A stretch of DNA of 64,000 nt from VGBV01 sp963780395 (lineage in GTDB: Bacteria > Actinomycetota > Thermoleophilia > Solirubrobacterales > 70-9), in the NCBI GenBank assembly GCA_963780395.1, contig CAWABY010000008.1, positions 59,551-123,550 on the forward strand. Direction: 5' to 3'. Positions 33,885 through 43,573 of this stretch are shown one piece after another. The position numbers and the translations under genes were made by a program. Every line of letters starts with the position of its first letter. Position 1 is the first letter of the stretch. A model generated the notes under the pieces. That model was not told the origin of the DNA. It searched no databases and worked only from the letters and a program-made list of their open reading frames with translations.

Positions 33885-34014
33885 TTGCGCTCGCTTCAGC
33901 CGAGTCTCCGCAATCGAAGCGGAGATCGGGGGACCCAGGAATGGGGCGAATCGCGGCGACTGCCGCGTAGCGCGATCTTTCAGCGCGAGCCCGTCAGCTA
34001 ACCCCGAAGGCGAC
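33885..34014 (+). promoter_or_regulatory. c-di-AMP riboswitch (ydaO/yuaA leader)
   Basis: The leader before the RlpA-like gene has the ydaO/yuaA hallmarks: ATCGGGGGACCCA (33925-33937), TGGGGCGAATC (33942-33952), a variable stem, and 'CCCGTCAGCTAACCCCGAAG' (33990-34009) followed by GCG. The end lies about ten bases before the start codon, so it could control initiation or termination. By known examples c-di-AMP binding turns expression off, linking wall remodelling to c-di-AMP. Boundaries are approximate. Confidence 0.9.
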
Positions 34015-34025
34015 GAAAGAGGAAG

Positions 34026-34475
34026 TTGAAGTCGCACAGGAACAAGACCGCTGTTTTGGGCATGGCTTGCGTACTCGCGCTTGCGAGCACCGCATCGATC
34101 GCCCAGGCCGGCTCGGGCGGAGTGGGCGCGCCGGGCGGAAGCGGCGACGACGGCTCCTCGAAGCCTCCGGCCAACAGCGCCTCGAGCTGGACCGTCTACA
34201 AGAAGGCCACCTGGTACGGCCCCGGCTTCTGGGGCAACTCCACCGCCTGCGGGCTGAGGCTGGCGCCGACCACGATCGGCACCGCCCACAAGAAGCTGCC
34301 CTGCGGAACCCAGGTCACGTTCACGCATGAAGGTCAGAGCGTCGCCGCGACTGTGATCGACCGCGGGCCCTACAACAAGGGCTACGCCTGGGACCTGACC
34401 AAGAAGACGGCCAAGCGCGTCGGCTTCCTCGAGGTCGGCGCGGGCAAGATCCAGGCCACCGTCACCCCCGGCTAG
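34026..34475 (+). CDS. Secreted RlpA-like double-psi beta-barrel protein
   Basis: 149 residues, TTG at 34026 after AGAGGAAG. Basic n-region (KSHRNK) and signal peptide 'VLGMACVLALASTASIAQA', a Gly/Ser/Pro linker, then an RlpA-type barrel: 'KKATWYGPGFWGNSTACGL', 'GTAHKKLPCGTQVTFTHEGQ' and 'ATVIDRGPYNKGYAWDLTKK'. The Asp-Arg-Gly-Pro motif and two Cys are conserved. RlpA family members are wall-associated lytic or binding proteins. No SPOR domain. Control by the upstream c-di-AMP riboswitch fits a cell-wall role. Confidence 0.93.
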   Translation: MKSHRNKTAVLGMACVLALASTASIAQAGSGGVGAPGGSGDDGSSKPPANSASSWTVYKKATWYGPGFWGNSTACGLRLAPTTIGTAHKKLPCGTQVTFTHEGQSVAATVIDRGPYNKGYAWDLTKKTAKRVGFLEVGAGKIQATVTPG

Positions 34476-35039
34476 CTACGCCGCGCGCAACACCGCCGGG
34501 TCCGAGCTCTCCAGCGGCAACTCCGCCGCCGCGGCGAACAGGCTCTGGAACTGCGCCAGCGCCATCTCGGCGACCGCCTCGATGATCTGTGCGTCGCTCC
34601 AGCCCGCCTCGCGAGCCTCTTCCACGAGGTGCTGGGGGACCGGCTTGTCGTAGGCGAGCGTCGCCTTCAGCATCGTCAGCAGGACCTGCTCCTTCTCGTC
34701 CGCTGACTCGAACTCGCGGGCGCGGGCGACCTCGTCAAGGCCCAAACCCGCGGCCCTGGCGGTGCGCGCGTACTGGTTCAGCGTGTATGCGTCGTCGCGG
34801 CGCTCGGCGACGGCCAGGCCGATCCGCTCGCGGGTGGCCTGGGGGAGGTCCCCCTTGTGCAGCTCGGCGCGCATCCTGGTGTAGGCGCGGAGCGTGGCCG
34901 GGGACTCGGCGATCACGCCGAGGAACTTGGAGACGGCGGCACCGGCGGTCTGGATGCCCTTGATCAGCTTGGCGGAGTCATCAGGGGCGGTGAGCTCGTC
35001 ATGGATGTGGAAGCGGCTGACTTCGGTCTTGATGGTCAC
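34476..35039 (-). CDS. Carboxymuconolactone decarboxylase/AhpD-fold protein lacking the catalytic cysteines
   Basis: 187 residues, GTG at 35039 after AGGAAGAG. The AhpD/CMD helical fold is recognisable: 'PATLRAYTRMRAELHKGDLP', 'TRERIGLAVAERRDDAYTLN' and 'GWSDAQIIEAVAEMALAQFQ'. In AhpD-like enzymes the second segment carries C-x-x-C and a His; here it is D-A-Y-T and Tyr, and the protein has no Cys at all. Peroxidase activity through a Cys pair is therefore unlikely. The start faces glnA across an inverted-repeat operator. Confidence 0.88.
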   Translation of the reverse strand: MTIKTEVSRFHIHDELTAPDDSAKLIKGIQTAGAAVSKFLGVIAESPATLRAYTRMRAELHKGDLPQATRERIGLAVAERRDDAYTLNQYARTARAAGLGLDEVARAREFESADEKEQVLLTMLKATLAYDKPVPQHLVEEAREAGWSDAQIIEAVAEMALAQFQSLFAAAAELPLESSDPAVLRAA

Positions 35040-35097
35040 GGTTCTGCTCTTCCTGGTTCGTGGCGACTTTGCCTCTTACTTCACTTTTAGCCTGTTA

Positions 35098-35114
35098 CTT
35101 ACGAGACGTAAGTA
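35098..35114. promoter_or_regulatory. perfect 7-3-7 palindrome, likely operator
   Basis: ACTTACG-AGA-CGTAAGT lies in the 144-bp divergent gap between the CMD-like gene and glnA. CTTAC-N-GTAAG palindromes are typical of TetR-family operators. For the minus-strand gene it overlaps a possible promoter (CTTACG, 17-base spacer, TAAAAG). No TetR-type gene is in the window. Confidence 0.6.
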
Positions 35115-35183
35115 TATGTCCTCGATACGGGGACTGCAACCAGATACGCACGAAAGACGCGTCCGGATTACGCTTCCGCCTCC

Positions 35184-36536
35184 GTGTCCGACTCGCCCGG
35201 CACAGCCAAGGAGATCCTCGCCTTCTGCGAGGCCGAGAGCGTCCGCTTCGTGCGGCTCTGGTTCACCGACCTGCTCGGCCACCTGAAGAGCTTCTCGATC
35301 AACTCGTCGGAGCTCGAGGACGCTTTCGAGGGTGGCATGGGCTTCGACGGCTCCTCGATCACCGGCTTCAACCCGATCGAGGAGTCCGACATGATCGCGA
35401 TGCCCGATCCCACTACCTTCGACCTGATTCCCTGGCGCCCCGAGGAGCACGCCAAGGTCGCGCGCATGTTCTGCGACATCCAGGTCCCGGGCGGCGAGCC
35501 CTATGAGGGGGACCCGCGCTGGATCATGCGCCGTGCGCTGGAGCGGGCGAAGGAGATGGGCTTCGACGCGTACAACATCGGGCCCGAGCTCGAGTACTTC
35601 TACTTCCGCTCCGCAAAGCCCGAGGGCGGGGTGCCCGAGATCCTCGACGAGGGCGGCTACTTCGACCTGACCACGCTCGACGCCGGCTCCGACGTGCGGC
35701 GCGAGACGATCCTGGCGCTGGAGCGGCTCGGGATCCACGTCGAGTACGCCCATCACGAGGTCGGCCCCTCCCAGCACGAGGTGGACATGCGCTACAAGGA
35801 CGCGCTCGCGATGTCCGACGACTGCATGACCTACCGGATCACGGTCAAGGAGTACGCGATGAAGTACGGCTGGCACGCGACGTTCATGCCGAAGCCGCTG
35901 CAGGGCGAGAACGGCTCGGGCATGCACGTGCACCAGTCCCTCGGCAAGGGCGGCAAGAACGCGTTCTTCGACGCCGACGACCAGTTCTTCCTCTCTGACA
36001 CCGCCAAGGCCTTCATCGCGGGTCAGCTCAAGCACGCGCGCGAGATCTCGCCGCTGTTCGCGCAGTGGGTCAACTCGTACAAGCGCCTGGTTCCCGGCTA
36101 CGAGGCGCCGACCTACCTCGCCTGGTCGCGCCGCAACCGCTCGGCGCTGATCCGGGTCCCTCTCTACCACCCCGGCAAGGAGGGCGCGACGCGCGCCGAG
36201 CTCCGTTGCCCCGACCCAGCCTGCAACCCCTACCTCTGCTTTGCGGGGATGCTCCATGCCGGGCTCGAGGGGATCGAGAACGGCTACGAGCTGCCCGAGC
36301 CGATGGAGCAGAATCTCTACCACCTCACCCCCGAGGACCGCCAGCGCCAGGGCATCGAGCAGCTTCCCGAGACCCTCGGCGAGGCGATCGAGATCGCGGC
36401 CGAGTCGGAGCTGGTGCTGCGGGTCCTCGGCGAGCACGCCTTCACTCGGTTCATCGAGATCAAGCGCAAGGAGTGGGAGGACTACCGCGTGCAGGTGACG
36501 CCGTTCGAGATCGAGCGGTTCCTGCCTGTCTTGTAG
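35184..36536 (+). CDS. glnA: Glutamine synthetase, type I (GSI-alpha-like)
   Basis: ATP-dependent amidation of glutamate. 450 residues, GTG at 35184. N-terminal beta-grasp 'FVRLWFTDLLGHLKSFSINS' and 'GFDGSSITGFNPIEESDMIA', catalytic metal site 'YNIGPELEYFYF' and 'HHEVGPSQHEVDMRYKDALA', the ATP region 'KPLQGENGSGMHVHQSL' and 'NSYKRLVPGYEAPTYLAWS'. Near the C-terminus 'NLYHLTPEDRQRQGIEQLP' resembles GSI-alpha and lacks the LPPEE adenylylation context of GSI-beta. Regulation by adenylylation is thus unlikely. Its stop lies six bases from the opposing gene's stop. Confidence 0.97.
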   Translation: MSDSPGTAKEILAFCEAESVRFVRLWFTDLLGHLKSFSINSSELEDAFEGGMGFDGSSITGFNPIEESDMIAMPDPTTFDLIPWRPEEHAKVARMFCDIQVPGGEPYEGDPRWIMRRALERAKEMGFDAYNIGPELEYFYFRSAKPEGGVPEILDEGGYFDLTTLDAGSDVRRETILALERLGIHVEYAHHEVGPSQHEVDMRYKDALAMSDDCMTYRITVKEYAMKYGWHATFMPKPLQGENGSGMHVHQSLGKGGKNAFFDADDQFFLSDTAKAFIAGQLKHAREISPLFAQWVNSYKRLVPGYEAPTYLAWSRRNRSALIRVPLYHPGKEGATRAELRCPDPACNPYLCFAGMLHAGLEGIENGYELPEPMEQNLYHLTPEDRQRQGIEQLPETLGEAIEIAAESELVLRVLGEHAFTRFIEIKRKEWEDYRVQVTPFEIERFLPVL

Positions 36537-36542
36537 GCCGGG

Positions 36543-37067
36543 CTAGCCGCCCGACCGGCGGCTCTTGATCGCGTTGGCGATCCTGGTTTTCAGGTTGAAG
36601 GCGCCGATCATCGTCTTGTCGGCGGGGGAGCCCTGCGGCGGCATGGCGCCGATCTGGCGGGCCAGCTGCATGGCGTTGGTGTAGGCCTGGTTGTCGACCA
36701 GCTTGCCGTTCTCGATCGTCAACAGGTCCAGCCCGACCATCTCGATTTCCGCGCCCGTGGGGTCGAACCCCTCGAACTGGGCGCTGCCGTTGAAGGTGCC
36801 GCGGGCGCGCCAGCGCACCACCGCTCTGGTCTCGTCGGCAACGACCTCCTCGACCTCAAAGCGAATGTCCGGGATCGCCGCGAACAGGTTCGCGAACCAT
36901 GCGCGATAGCCGTCGGGCGCAACCAGGTCGACGATGCCGTGGATGTTGGCGCCCTTGCCGGGCATCCAGAACTCCATCATCCCGTCGGGGTCGCGGGCGG
37001 AGACCCGGGCGAAGTAGTCCCGCGCGATCCGCTCCGTCGACTCGGCGGTCTGGGCCTCGGCTGCCAT
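36543..37067 (-). CDS. SnoaL-like NTF2-fold protein
   Basis: 174 residues. 'IARDYFARVSARDPDGMMEF', 'GYRAWFANLFAAIPDIRFEV', 'ETRAVVRWRARGTFNGSAQF' and 'GLDLLTIENGKLVDNQAYTN' give a SnoaL/ketosteroid-isomerase-like NTF2 fold. The C-terminal ~40 residues are an extension ending in a basic helix. It follows the YyaL-type gene downstream on the same strand by 18 bp, so may share its transcript. Role unknown. Confidence 0.88.
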   Translation of the reverse strand: MAAEAQTAESTERIARDYFARVSARDPDGMMEFWMPGKGANIHGIVDLVAPDGYRAWFANLFAAIPDIRFEVEEVVADETRAVVRWRARGTFNGSAQFEGFDPTGAEIEMVGLDLLTIENGKLVDNQAYTNAMQLARQIGAMPPQGSPADKTMIGAFNLKTRIANAIKSRRSGG

Positions 37068-37085
37068 CGGCGCAGCCTAACGGTC

Positions 37086-39098
<2,013 letters not shown>

Positions 39099-39176
39099 GC
39101 CCTGAGGCTACCCCCGAGGCCGCAACTTCAGCCCCCGGCGCCGGAGATGACGGCTACGCCGATCTGATCTGGCCCC

Positions 39177-40574
39177 CTAGGAGCCGGTGACGTCCGAGGC
39201 GAAGGCCTCGAAGGCGGCGACGTAGCGCTCGACGTGCTCGTCCTCGTGGGCGATCGAGAGGGTCCACTCCTCCTCGACGCCCGGAGTCATGAAGATGCCG
39301 TGGTTCATGTGGTAGAGCCAGGCGAGGGTGGCGAGGTCGGCGTCCACCTTGGTCAGGTAGTCGCGGTAGCCGTGGATGCGCTCCGGCGCGAAGATGACGC
39401 AGCCCTTGGCGCCGAGGCCCTCGGCGTAGGCCGGCAGGCCGTACTTGTCGATGATCTCGGAGCAGCGCTTCTTCAGCTCCTCGTTGGTGCCCTCGAGCTT
39501 CTCGTACGCGTCCTCGGTCAGGACCTCGGTGAGGGTCGCCTGCGCGGCCGCCATCACCAGCGGGTTGCCGTTGAAGGTCCCGATCTGGTGCACCTTGTCC
39601 GAGCCCACGACCTCGCCCAGCTCATCGGTCATGCCGATGGCGCCGCCGGGGTAGCCGCCGCAGATCGCCTTCGCCAGGCAGACGATGTCGGGCTGGACGC
39701 CGAAGCGCTGGGTGGCGCCGCCCCACGAGATCGTGGCCCCGGTCTTGACCTCGTCGAAGATCAGCTTGGCGCCGTGCTCGTCGCAGAGCTCGCGCACCCG
39801 CTCGAGGTAGCCCTCCTTCGGCGGGATGATGTTGATGTTCATCATCGCCGGCTCGATGATCATGCCGGCGATCTTGCCCTCGTAGGACTTGAAGATGCCC
39901 TCGAGGATCTCGGGCTCGTTGAAGGGGACGGGGCGGGTCAGCTCCACCAGCGCCTGCGGGTAGCCCGAGCCGAACGCGACCGGGTTCGGGCTCTCCAGGG
40001 GGCCGAGCTCGTCGAGATCGGGGTAGCAGCTGACCATGACCGCGTCGTGGTGGCCGTCGTAGGAGCCCTCGACCTTGATGATGTGCTCGCGGTCGGTCGC
40101 CCCGCGGGCAACGTGGATCGCGGCCATCGTCGACTCGGTGCCGGAGTTCGTGAAGCGCCACTGGGGCAGGTTGAAGCGCTTGGACAGGTTCTCGGCGGCG
40201 ACGATCGAGCCCTCGGTCGGGGCCGCGAAGTGGGTCCCCTCGTCGTGGCGGGCCTTGACCGCCTTGCCGACGGCCGGGTTGGCGTGGCCGATGCACATGA
40301 CGCCGAAGCCGTTGTGGAAGTCCACGTACTCACCGCCGTCGACGTCCCAGACCAGTGCGCCCTTGCCCTTGTCGATGTAGACGGGCCACGGGTCGTTGAG
40401 CTGGAAGGAGGAGGGGACCCCGCCGGGCATCACCTGCTTGGCGCGGCTGAAGTACTCGGCCGAGGTGGGAGTGTGATCGCGGAACTTCGCCATCTGCTCC
40501 TCGGTCAGCTTGTTGATCAGCTTGCGGTCCATGTCGGTCGCGCCCGCAGCCGCCTGTGTCGCCTTCTGAGCCAT
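39177..40574 (-). CDS. Class III PLP aminotransferase (glutamate-1-semialdehyde mutase-like)
   Basis: 465 residues. PLP-binding features: 'WRFTNSGTESTMAAIHVARG', 'LIFDEVKTGATISWGG' (Asp to pyridine N) and the Schiff-base Lys in 'IVCLAKAICGGYPGGAIGMT'. 'QIGTFNGNPLVMAAAQATL' is typical of the HemL-like branch. The N-terminus 'AEYFSRAKQVMPGGVPSSFQ' matches that branch too, but true HemL is ~430 residues, and no haem genes are nearby. I annotate it as an aspartate-aminotransferase-family class III enzyme of unknown substrate. ATG at 40574. Confidence 0.9.
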   Translation of the reverse strand: MAQKATQAAAGATDMDRKLINKLTEEQMAKFRDHTPTSAEYFSRAKQVMPGGVPSSFQLNDPWPVYIDKGKGALVWDVDGGEYVDFHNGFGVMCIGHANPAVGKAVKARHDEGTHFAAPTEGSIVAAENLSKRFNLPQWRFTNSGTESTMAAIHVARGATDREHIIKVEGSYDGHHDAVMVSCYPDLDELGPLESPNPVAFGSGYPQALVELTRPVPFNEPEILEGIFKSYEGKIAGMIIEPAMMNINIIPPKEGYLERVRELCDEHGAKLIFDEVKTGATISWGGATQRFGVQPDIVCLAKAICGGYPGGAIGMTDELGEVVGSDKVHQIGTFNGNPLVMAAAQATLTEVLTEDAYEKLEGTNEELKKRCSEIIDKYGLPAYAEGLGAKGCVIFAPERIHGYRDYLTKVDADLATLAWLYHMNHGIFMTPGVEEEWTLSIAHEDEHVERYVAAFEAFASDVTGS

Positions 40575-40625
40575 GGAAACGGGGAAGCCTAACGGCGCGC
40601 CCGCGTCCGCGGAGGGCCGGAACGC

Positions 40626-41837
40626 CTATCTGCTCCGCTGTGCAGCACCACCGTCGATGGCTTGCGCCGATTCGATGAAGGTGGCCGAGAGCGCCGCACA
40701 GGCGAGAGCGCAGGCGCAGGCCAGGTAGAAGGCGGCGCTGTAGCCGCCCAGGCCGGCGGCCGCGCCGACGGCTGGGGAGCCGACCAGCATCCCGAGGTCG
40801 AAGCTCGCCGTGAAGGTGCCCATCGCCGCGCCGCGCCGCTCGGGCACGACCCTGTCCACGGCGAGCAGCGAAAGCGCCGGGAAGAGCAGCGAGAAAGCGG
40901 CCCCCATCGCAATCGCCCCGAGGATCGCCACCGGCAGGCTCTGGGCGGCGCCGAGCAGAAAGAGCCCCAGCGCCTCGACCAGGGCCGCGCCGACGGCGCA
41001 GCGGGCGGCGCCGATCTGGTCGGGCAGGTTGCCCCCGACGATCCGGGTGGCGACCACGGTGCCCGCGAAGACGCTGAAGACCAACGCGCCGTGGCCGATG
41101 CCGCGGTCGTCCAGGCTGAGCACGATGAAGGCCGCAACGGCGGCGAAGCCCACGACGCCCAGCGAGAAGGTGCCGCCCGGGCCCGCCGCCTCGCGCGAGA
41201 CCAGCGGCCCCCGTGCCCGCGCCCCTCCCGGCTCGACGCTCTCAGGCAGCCTCGACGCGATCAGCGCGGCCACCACGGGCGCCGCCGTGGCGAAGGCCCA
41301 GACGAGGTCGTAGCCCCCCAGCGCCAGCAGCAGCTCCCCGACCGGGGGGCCCAGCGTGAGGCCCGTCCAGATCGCCAGCCCATAGAGCCCGATCATCCTG
41401 CCGCGGCGCTCCTCGGGCGCCATGTCCACGTTCCAGGCCGAGCCGGCGGTGAACACCGTCCCCTCGCCGGCGCCGAGGAAGAGGCGCGAGACGATCAGGC
41501 CGGGGATGCTGGCCGGCAGGAACAGCAAGGCGCCCGCGATCACCGCCAGCGAGGAGCCGGCGATCACGGTCTTGCGCCGGCCGACGCGATCGGCCGCGTT
41601 ACCGGCAATCGGGCGGCAGAAGAAGCCGGTGAAGGCGAACGCCCCGGTGACGATCCCCACCTCGAGGTCGGAGCCGTTCAGCTCCTCGGTGACGAAGCGG
41701 GGCAGGACAGGGAGGGTGGCGCCGACCGCGAGCAGGCCGAGGTTGGTGACGATGAAGATCCCCGCGAACGAGGCCCAGCTGGGCCCGAAGTAGCCCTCCA
41801 GCAGGCGCTCGGCGCGTCCCGGGACGGCGCGGACCAT
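40626..41837 (-). CDS. Major facilitator superfamily transporter
   Basis: 403 residues with about twelve membrane helices. The loop 2-3 signature is 'GNAADRVGRRKTVIAGSSLA' (GxxxDRxGRR). Helix 4/5 region 'LFLGAGEGTVFTAGSAWNVD' and the central loop 'PEERRGRMIGLYGLAIWTGL' suit drug:H+ antiporters of the YfcJ/AraJ kind. Second half begins after 'SREAAGPGGTFSLGVVGFAA'. GTG or ATG at 41837. It lies between the aminotransferase and acyl-CoA ligase genes on the same strand; substrate not predictable. Confidence 0.9.
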   Translation of the reverse strand: MVRAVPGRAERLLEGYFGPSWASFAGIFIVTNLGLLAVGATLPVLPRFVTEELNGSDLEVGIVTGAFAFTGFFCRPIAGNAADRVGRRKTVIAGSSLAVIAGALLFLPASIPGLIVSRLFLGAGEGTVFTAGSAWNVDMAPEERRGRMIGLYGLAIWTGLTLGPPVGELLLALGGYDLVWAFATAAPVVAALIASRLPESVEPGGARARGPLVSREAAGPGGTFSLGVVGFAAVAAFIVLSLDDRGIGHGALVFSVFAGTVVATRIVGGNLPDQIGAARCAVGAALVEALGLFLLGAAQSLPVAILGAIAMGAAFSLLFPALSLLAVDRVVPERRGAAMGTFTASFDLGMLVGSPAVGAAAGLGGYSAAFYLACACALACAALSATFIESAQAIDGGAAQRSR

Positions 41838-41853
41838 GATCAGCGGACCACCG

Positions 41854-43299
41854 TCAGCCCGCCCGCAGCTCGCCGCGGCGGATCTTGCCGCTGGAGGTCT
41901 TCGGCAGCTCCTCGGTGAACTCCACGATCCGCGGGTACTTGTAGGGCGCGGTGACCGCCTTGACGTGGTCCTGCAGCTCCGCGGCCAGCTCGTCGGAGGG
42001 CTCGCCCTCGCGCAGCACCACGATCGCCCGCACCACCGCGCCGCGCTCCTCGTCGGGTGCCGCGACGGCCGCCGCCTCGGCGACGGCCGGATGCGAGACC
42101 AGCGCGGACTCGACCTCGAAGGGACCGACCCGGTACCCCGCCGTGACGATGATGTCGTCGTCGCGGCCCTCGAACCAGAGGTAGCCGTCCTCGTCCTCTC
42201 GGACCTGGTCGCCGGTCGGCCACCACTCGCCCTGGAACGGCTCCTCGCCGACGTAGCGGCTGAAGAACGTGGGCACGCTGTCGGGTCTCACCTGCAGATC
42301 GCCGTCCTTCACCCTCACCTCGATCCCGGGCAGAGGGCGGCCCATGGAGCCGTCCTTGGCAGGATCGTCGTCGTCCGGGCGCATGCCGGTCACCGGCCCG
42401 GTCTCGGTCTGCCCGTAGCCGTCGTGGATCGGCAGGCCGACGCGCTCGCGGAACTGCCGTATCACCTCCGGGTTGAGCGGCTCGCCGGCCGAGACGAGCC
42501 GGCGCAGTCCCTCTATCGGGCGCAGGTCCGCCCGCTTGGCCAGCATCCGGTACTCGGTCGGCGCCTGGCAGAGCACGGTCACCTGCTCGCGCTCCACGAT
42601 CTCCCAGCGCTGCTCGGGGTCGAAGCGCGCGTCGTGGATGACCGCGGCGGCCCCGCGCAGCCAGGGCGCGATGAAGACGTTCCGAGTCGACTTCGACCAG
42701 CCGGGGGCGGCCGTGCACCAGGCGAGCTCGCCCTCGCCGGCCCCGAACCAGTGCTCGGCCTGCAGCGCCTGGCCGGCCAGATAGCGCTGCGGGTAGATCA
42801 CCCCGCGCGGATCGCCAGTGGTGCCCGAGGTGAAGATGATCACGGCCGGGTCCTCGGGGTCCAGGTCGATCGCCTCGGCCGGGGGCTGCTGCCGGTCGTC
42901 CTCGTCGAGAATCGCCGCCAGGTCCTCCATACCCAGCGCGGGGACGCCGTCGGGCAGCTCTCCGAGCAGGCGCTCCTCGCCGACGCAGAGAACCGGACTG
43001 GCCGCCTTGGCCCTCAGCTCAAGATCCTTGCGGCGCAGCTGCGGATTGCAGGGCAGCGCCACGGCGCCCATGCGCCAGCAGGCGAGCAGGGTGAGCACCC
43101 ACTCGATCCGGCTCCCGATCAAGGTCATGACCGGGTCGCCCCGCTTCACTCCGCGCGCCGCGAACGCCCCCGAGAGCCCAGCGCTCATCGCGAACAGCTC
43201 GCCGAAATGCCACACCCGCCGCTCACCCTCGGCATCGATGGCAAGCAGCGCCGGGCGAGCCGACGGGAACCGCTCGACGACCTCGCGAATGAAGTTCAC
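41854..43299 (-). CDS. Acyl-CoA synthetase (AMP-forming)
   Basis: 481 residues, ANL superfamily. ATP loop 'AVIIFTSGTTGDPRGVIYPQ' (consensus TSGTTGxPKG, here with Arg for Lys), 'DGYGQTETGPVTGM' (motif A5), 'WWPTGDQVREDEDGYLWFEG' (A7), 'DDDIIVTAGYRVGPFEVESA' (A8 hinge) and the catalytic Lys in 'LPKTSSGKIRRGEL'. The substrate-pocket 'WSKSTRNVFIAPWLRGAA' resembles medium-chain/acetyl-type enzymes (AcsM-like). Substrate likely a short or medium fatty acid; not certain. ATG at 43299. Confidence 0.93.
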   Translation of the reverse strand: MNFIREVVERFPSARPALLAIDAEGERRVWHFGELFAMSAGLSGAFAARGVKRGDPVMTLIGSRIEWVLTLLACWRMGAVALPCNPQLRRKDLELRAKAASPVLCVGEERLLGELPDGVPALGMEDLAAILDEDDRQQPPAEAIDLDPEDPAVIIFTSGTTGDPRGVIYPQRYLAGQALQAEHWFGAGEGELAWCTAAPGWSKSTRNVFIAPWLRGAAAVIHDARFDPEQRWEIVEREQVTVLCQAPTEYRMLAKRADLRPIEGLRRLVSAGEPLNPEVIRQFRERVGLPIHDGYGQTETGPVTGMRPDDDDPAKDGSMGRPLPGIEVRVKDGDLQVRPDSVPTFFSRYVGEEPFQGEWWPTGDQVREDEDGYLWFEGRDDDIIVTAGYRVGPFEVESALVSHPAVAEAAAVAAPDEERGAVVRAIVVLREGEPSDELAAELQDHVKAVTAPYKYPRIVEFTEELPKTSSGKIRRGELRAG

Positions 43300-43324
43300 C
43301 CGCGGCAGTCTGCCGGAGGGCCGC

Positions 43325-43573
43325 TCAGCGCTTCAGCTCGGTGCCGTCGTAGAGCTTCTTCACGACCACCGTCCCGTCCGGAGCGGCGTCGAGGCAGAGC
43401 TCGCAGAGCACGCACTCATCGACGTTCTCGGCGACGATCTCGACGCCCGAGTCGGTGGCCTTGAAGATGTCCACCGGGCAGACCTCCTCGAGCTTGCGGG
43501 TCAGCTCGGCGTCGCCGGCGATCGAGTCGTCCACCTCGACCTCGATGAAGATTCCTGCCTGGGCGACGCTCAC
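43325..43573 (-). CDS. Atypical small ferredoxin coupled to sucD
   Basis: 82 residues, GTG at 43573 overlapping the sucD stop (GTGA). 'ELTRKLEEVCPVDIFKATDS' supplies one Cys-Pro, and 'VDECVLCELCLDAAPDGTVV' supplies CxxCxxC. In usual 4Fe-4S ferredoxins a fourth Cys-Pro follows (CxxCxxCxxxCP); here it is Ala-Pro, so the fourth ligand would have to come from the upstream CP. This order recalls FixX-like proteins. It probably carries a single Fe-S cluster and may serve an oxidoreductase tied to 2-oxoacid or succinyl-CoA metabolism; no such enzyme is in the window. Confidence 0.8.
   Translation of the reverse strand: MSVAQAGIFIEVEVDDSIAGDAELTRKLEEVCPVDIFKATDSGVEIVAENVDECVLCELCLDAAPDGTVVVKKLYDGTELKR

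Noticed and set aside
39177..40574. Naming the class III aminotransferase hemL
   Set aside because: It is longer than HemL, is not near haem genes and the family has many other substrates.
41836..43464. 542-residue plus-strand open frame opposite the acyl-CoA synthetase
   Set aside because: Antisense to a gene with complete ANL motifs; no independent support.
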